Part shown: piece after piece, positions 40,854 to 41,697 of the stretch
Layout: every line of letters starts with the position of its first letter
Position numbering within the stretch: the first letter of the stretch is position 1
NCBI GenBank assembly: GCA_023384095.1
Contig: JAHDXT010000034.1
Span: 1-41,697, forward strand
Direction: 5' to 3'
DNA length: 41,697 nt
From: Hyphomicrobiaceae bacterium
GTDB lineage: Bacteria; Pseudomonadota; Alphaproteobacteria; Rhizobiales; Hyphomicrobiaceae
Position numbers and translations under genes: made by a program
The notes under the pieces: model-generated
What the model was told of the DNA's origin: nothing
Seen by the model: the letters and a program-made list of their open reading frames with translations, nothing else
The model's database searches: none

Positions 40854-41549
40854 ATGACCGCTAAGGTCCTGATCGTCGAGGATGAGGCGCCGCTGGCCGA
40901 GTTGCTGCGCTACAATCTCGAGGCCGCGGGCTTCGCGGTCAGACATGCCGGAACGGGTGAGGAAGCCGAGCTGATGATGGCCGAGGAGCGGCCGGACCTC
41001 ATCGTGCTCGACTGGATGCTGCCCTCCGTCTCGGGCGTGGAGCTGTGCCGGCGTCTCAGGGCGCGGCCCGTGACGCGCGCCATCCCGATCCTGATGCTGA
41101 CCGCGCGCGGCGAGGAAAGCGACCGCATCCGCGGCCTTTCCACGGGAGCCGACGACTACGTCGTCAAGCCGTTCTCTCTGCCGGAGCTGATGGCGCGGGT
41201 GAGGGCGATCCTGCGCCGCGCCGCCCCGGAGCGGCTGGCCGATGTGCTCAGGGCCGCCGAGATCGAGCTCGACCGGGCGTCGCACCGGGTGACCCGGGCC
41301 GGCCGCGAGGTGAGGCTAGGGCCGACCGAGTTCCGCCTGCTCGAATTCATGATGGAGAGCCCCGGCCGGGTGCTGTCGCGCGAGCAGCTCCTCGATGGCG
41401 TCTGGGGCCGGGACGCCGAGATCGACGAGCGCACCGTCGACGTCCACATCGGCAGGCTGCGCAAGGCGCTCGTCCGCGGCAAGGAGCGCGATCCGATCCG
41501 GACGGTCCGGGGCGCCGGCTATGCCTTCGGCGAGCGCCGTCCGGCTTGA
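40854..41549 (+). CDS. phoB: phosphate regulon response regulator PhoB
   Basis: 231 aa OmpR/PhoB-type regulator. The receiver domain has the acidic pair in LIVEDEAPLAE, the phospho-Asp in LIVLDWMLPSVSGVE, Thr in ILMLTARGEE and Lys in YVVKPFSLPEL. The winged-helix DNA-binding domain carries 'REQLLDGVWGRDAEIDERTV' and 'DVHIGRLRKALVRGKERDPI'. Activated by PhoR, it binds Pho boxes. It is last in the cluster, 23 bp after phoU. Confidence 0.97.
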   Translation: MTAKVLIVEDEAPLAELLRYNLEAAGFAVRHAGTGEEAELMMAEERPDLIVLDWMLPSVSGVELCRRLRARPVTRAIPILMLTARGEESDRIRGLSTGADDYVVKPFSLPELMARVRAILRRAAPERLADVLRAAEIELDRASHRVTRAGREVRLGPTEFRLLEFMMESPGRVLSREQLLDGVWGRDAEIDERTVDVHIGRLRKALVRGKERDPIRTVRGAGYAFGERRPA

Positions 41550-41697
41550 ATTGCATCGAGCACAGCGCAGCCGCGACAAGGCTGCGACAATATCGGCAGC
41601 GCCGCCGGCGCGAAGATCCGTCGAGTACCGGAGGCCTTTAACCCAGGGTGATTCAAAGAACCGCACCCCCTGGGGGCTGACAGGTCCGGCAAATCGG
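41550..41697. other. right-edge segment after phoB
   Basis: No gene seen. A GC-rich patch (GGCAGCGCCGCCGGCGCG, about 41594-41611) and an imperfect inverted repeat of CCCAGG with CCTGGG (around 41642-41675) may be part of a transcript end, but there is no T-run. Confidence 0.35.

Overview
The window is about 41.7 kb of GC-rich DNA, densely packed with bacterial genes. The gene set and order point to an alphaproteobacterium, most likely of the order Hyphomicrobiales (Rhizobiales). The signs are the rpmH-rnpA-yidC-engB / argB-HAD run, a RegB/RegA (ActS/ActR) redox system followed by mmcB, a phoR-pstSCAB-phoU-phoB cluster, H-NS-family and HU-family chromatin proteins, and PHA storage genes. I cannot name a genus from sequence alone. 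I see no rRNA, tRNA, CRISPR array, transposase or phage gene.

Layout. (1) 0.2-7.5 kb: a mostly minus-strand housekeeping block (rpmH, rnpA, yidC, engB, argB, pyrimidine 5'-nucleotidase). It is interrupted by one plus-strand gene for a proline-rich protein with a Clp N-terminal domain and a membrane anchor. (2) 7.9-13.3 kb, plus strand: a TVP38/TMEM64 membrane protein overlapping a Mer/Lpd-like flavoprotein, an orphan membrane histidine kinase, and an amidase. (3) 13.3-14.4 kb: an H-NS-like and an HU-like protein, ended by a strong hairpin terminator shared with a convergent secreted-protein gene. (4) 15.1-18.9 kb, minus strand: a two-subunit hydantoinase/oxoprolinase operon. (5) 19.2-25.0 kb: PHA synthase (+) and intracellular PHA depolymerase (-) enclose several small genes. 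One of these lies behind a perfect FNR/FixK-type operator, and one encodes a 27-residue membrane peptide. (6) 25.1-30.2 kb: a Sco-type copper chaperone and a two-gene ABC exporter (-), RegB/RegA (+) and MmcB (-). (7) 30.3-33.7 kb: a LonH-type ATP-dependent protease translationally coupled to a UspA-like protein. (8) 33.9-41.5 kb: the complete phosphate-starvation cluster in the order phoR, pstS, pstC, pstA, pstB, phoU, phoB.

Themes. Oxygen and redox adaptation recurs (RegB/RegA, Sco, FNR/FixK operator), as does carbon and phosphate storage (PHA synthase and depolymerase, Pst/Pho). The least explained parts are the Clp-N membrane protein, the small genes between phaC and phaZ, and the LonH/Usp-like pair. 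Two genes (phoR and the anti-sigma-like small gene) have no canonical start codon where the protein should begin. Two intergenic regions carry elements of about 115 bp bounded by CCGTCAT and ATGACGG.
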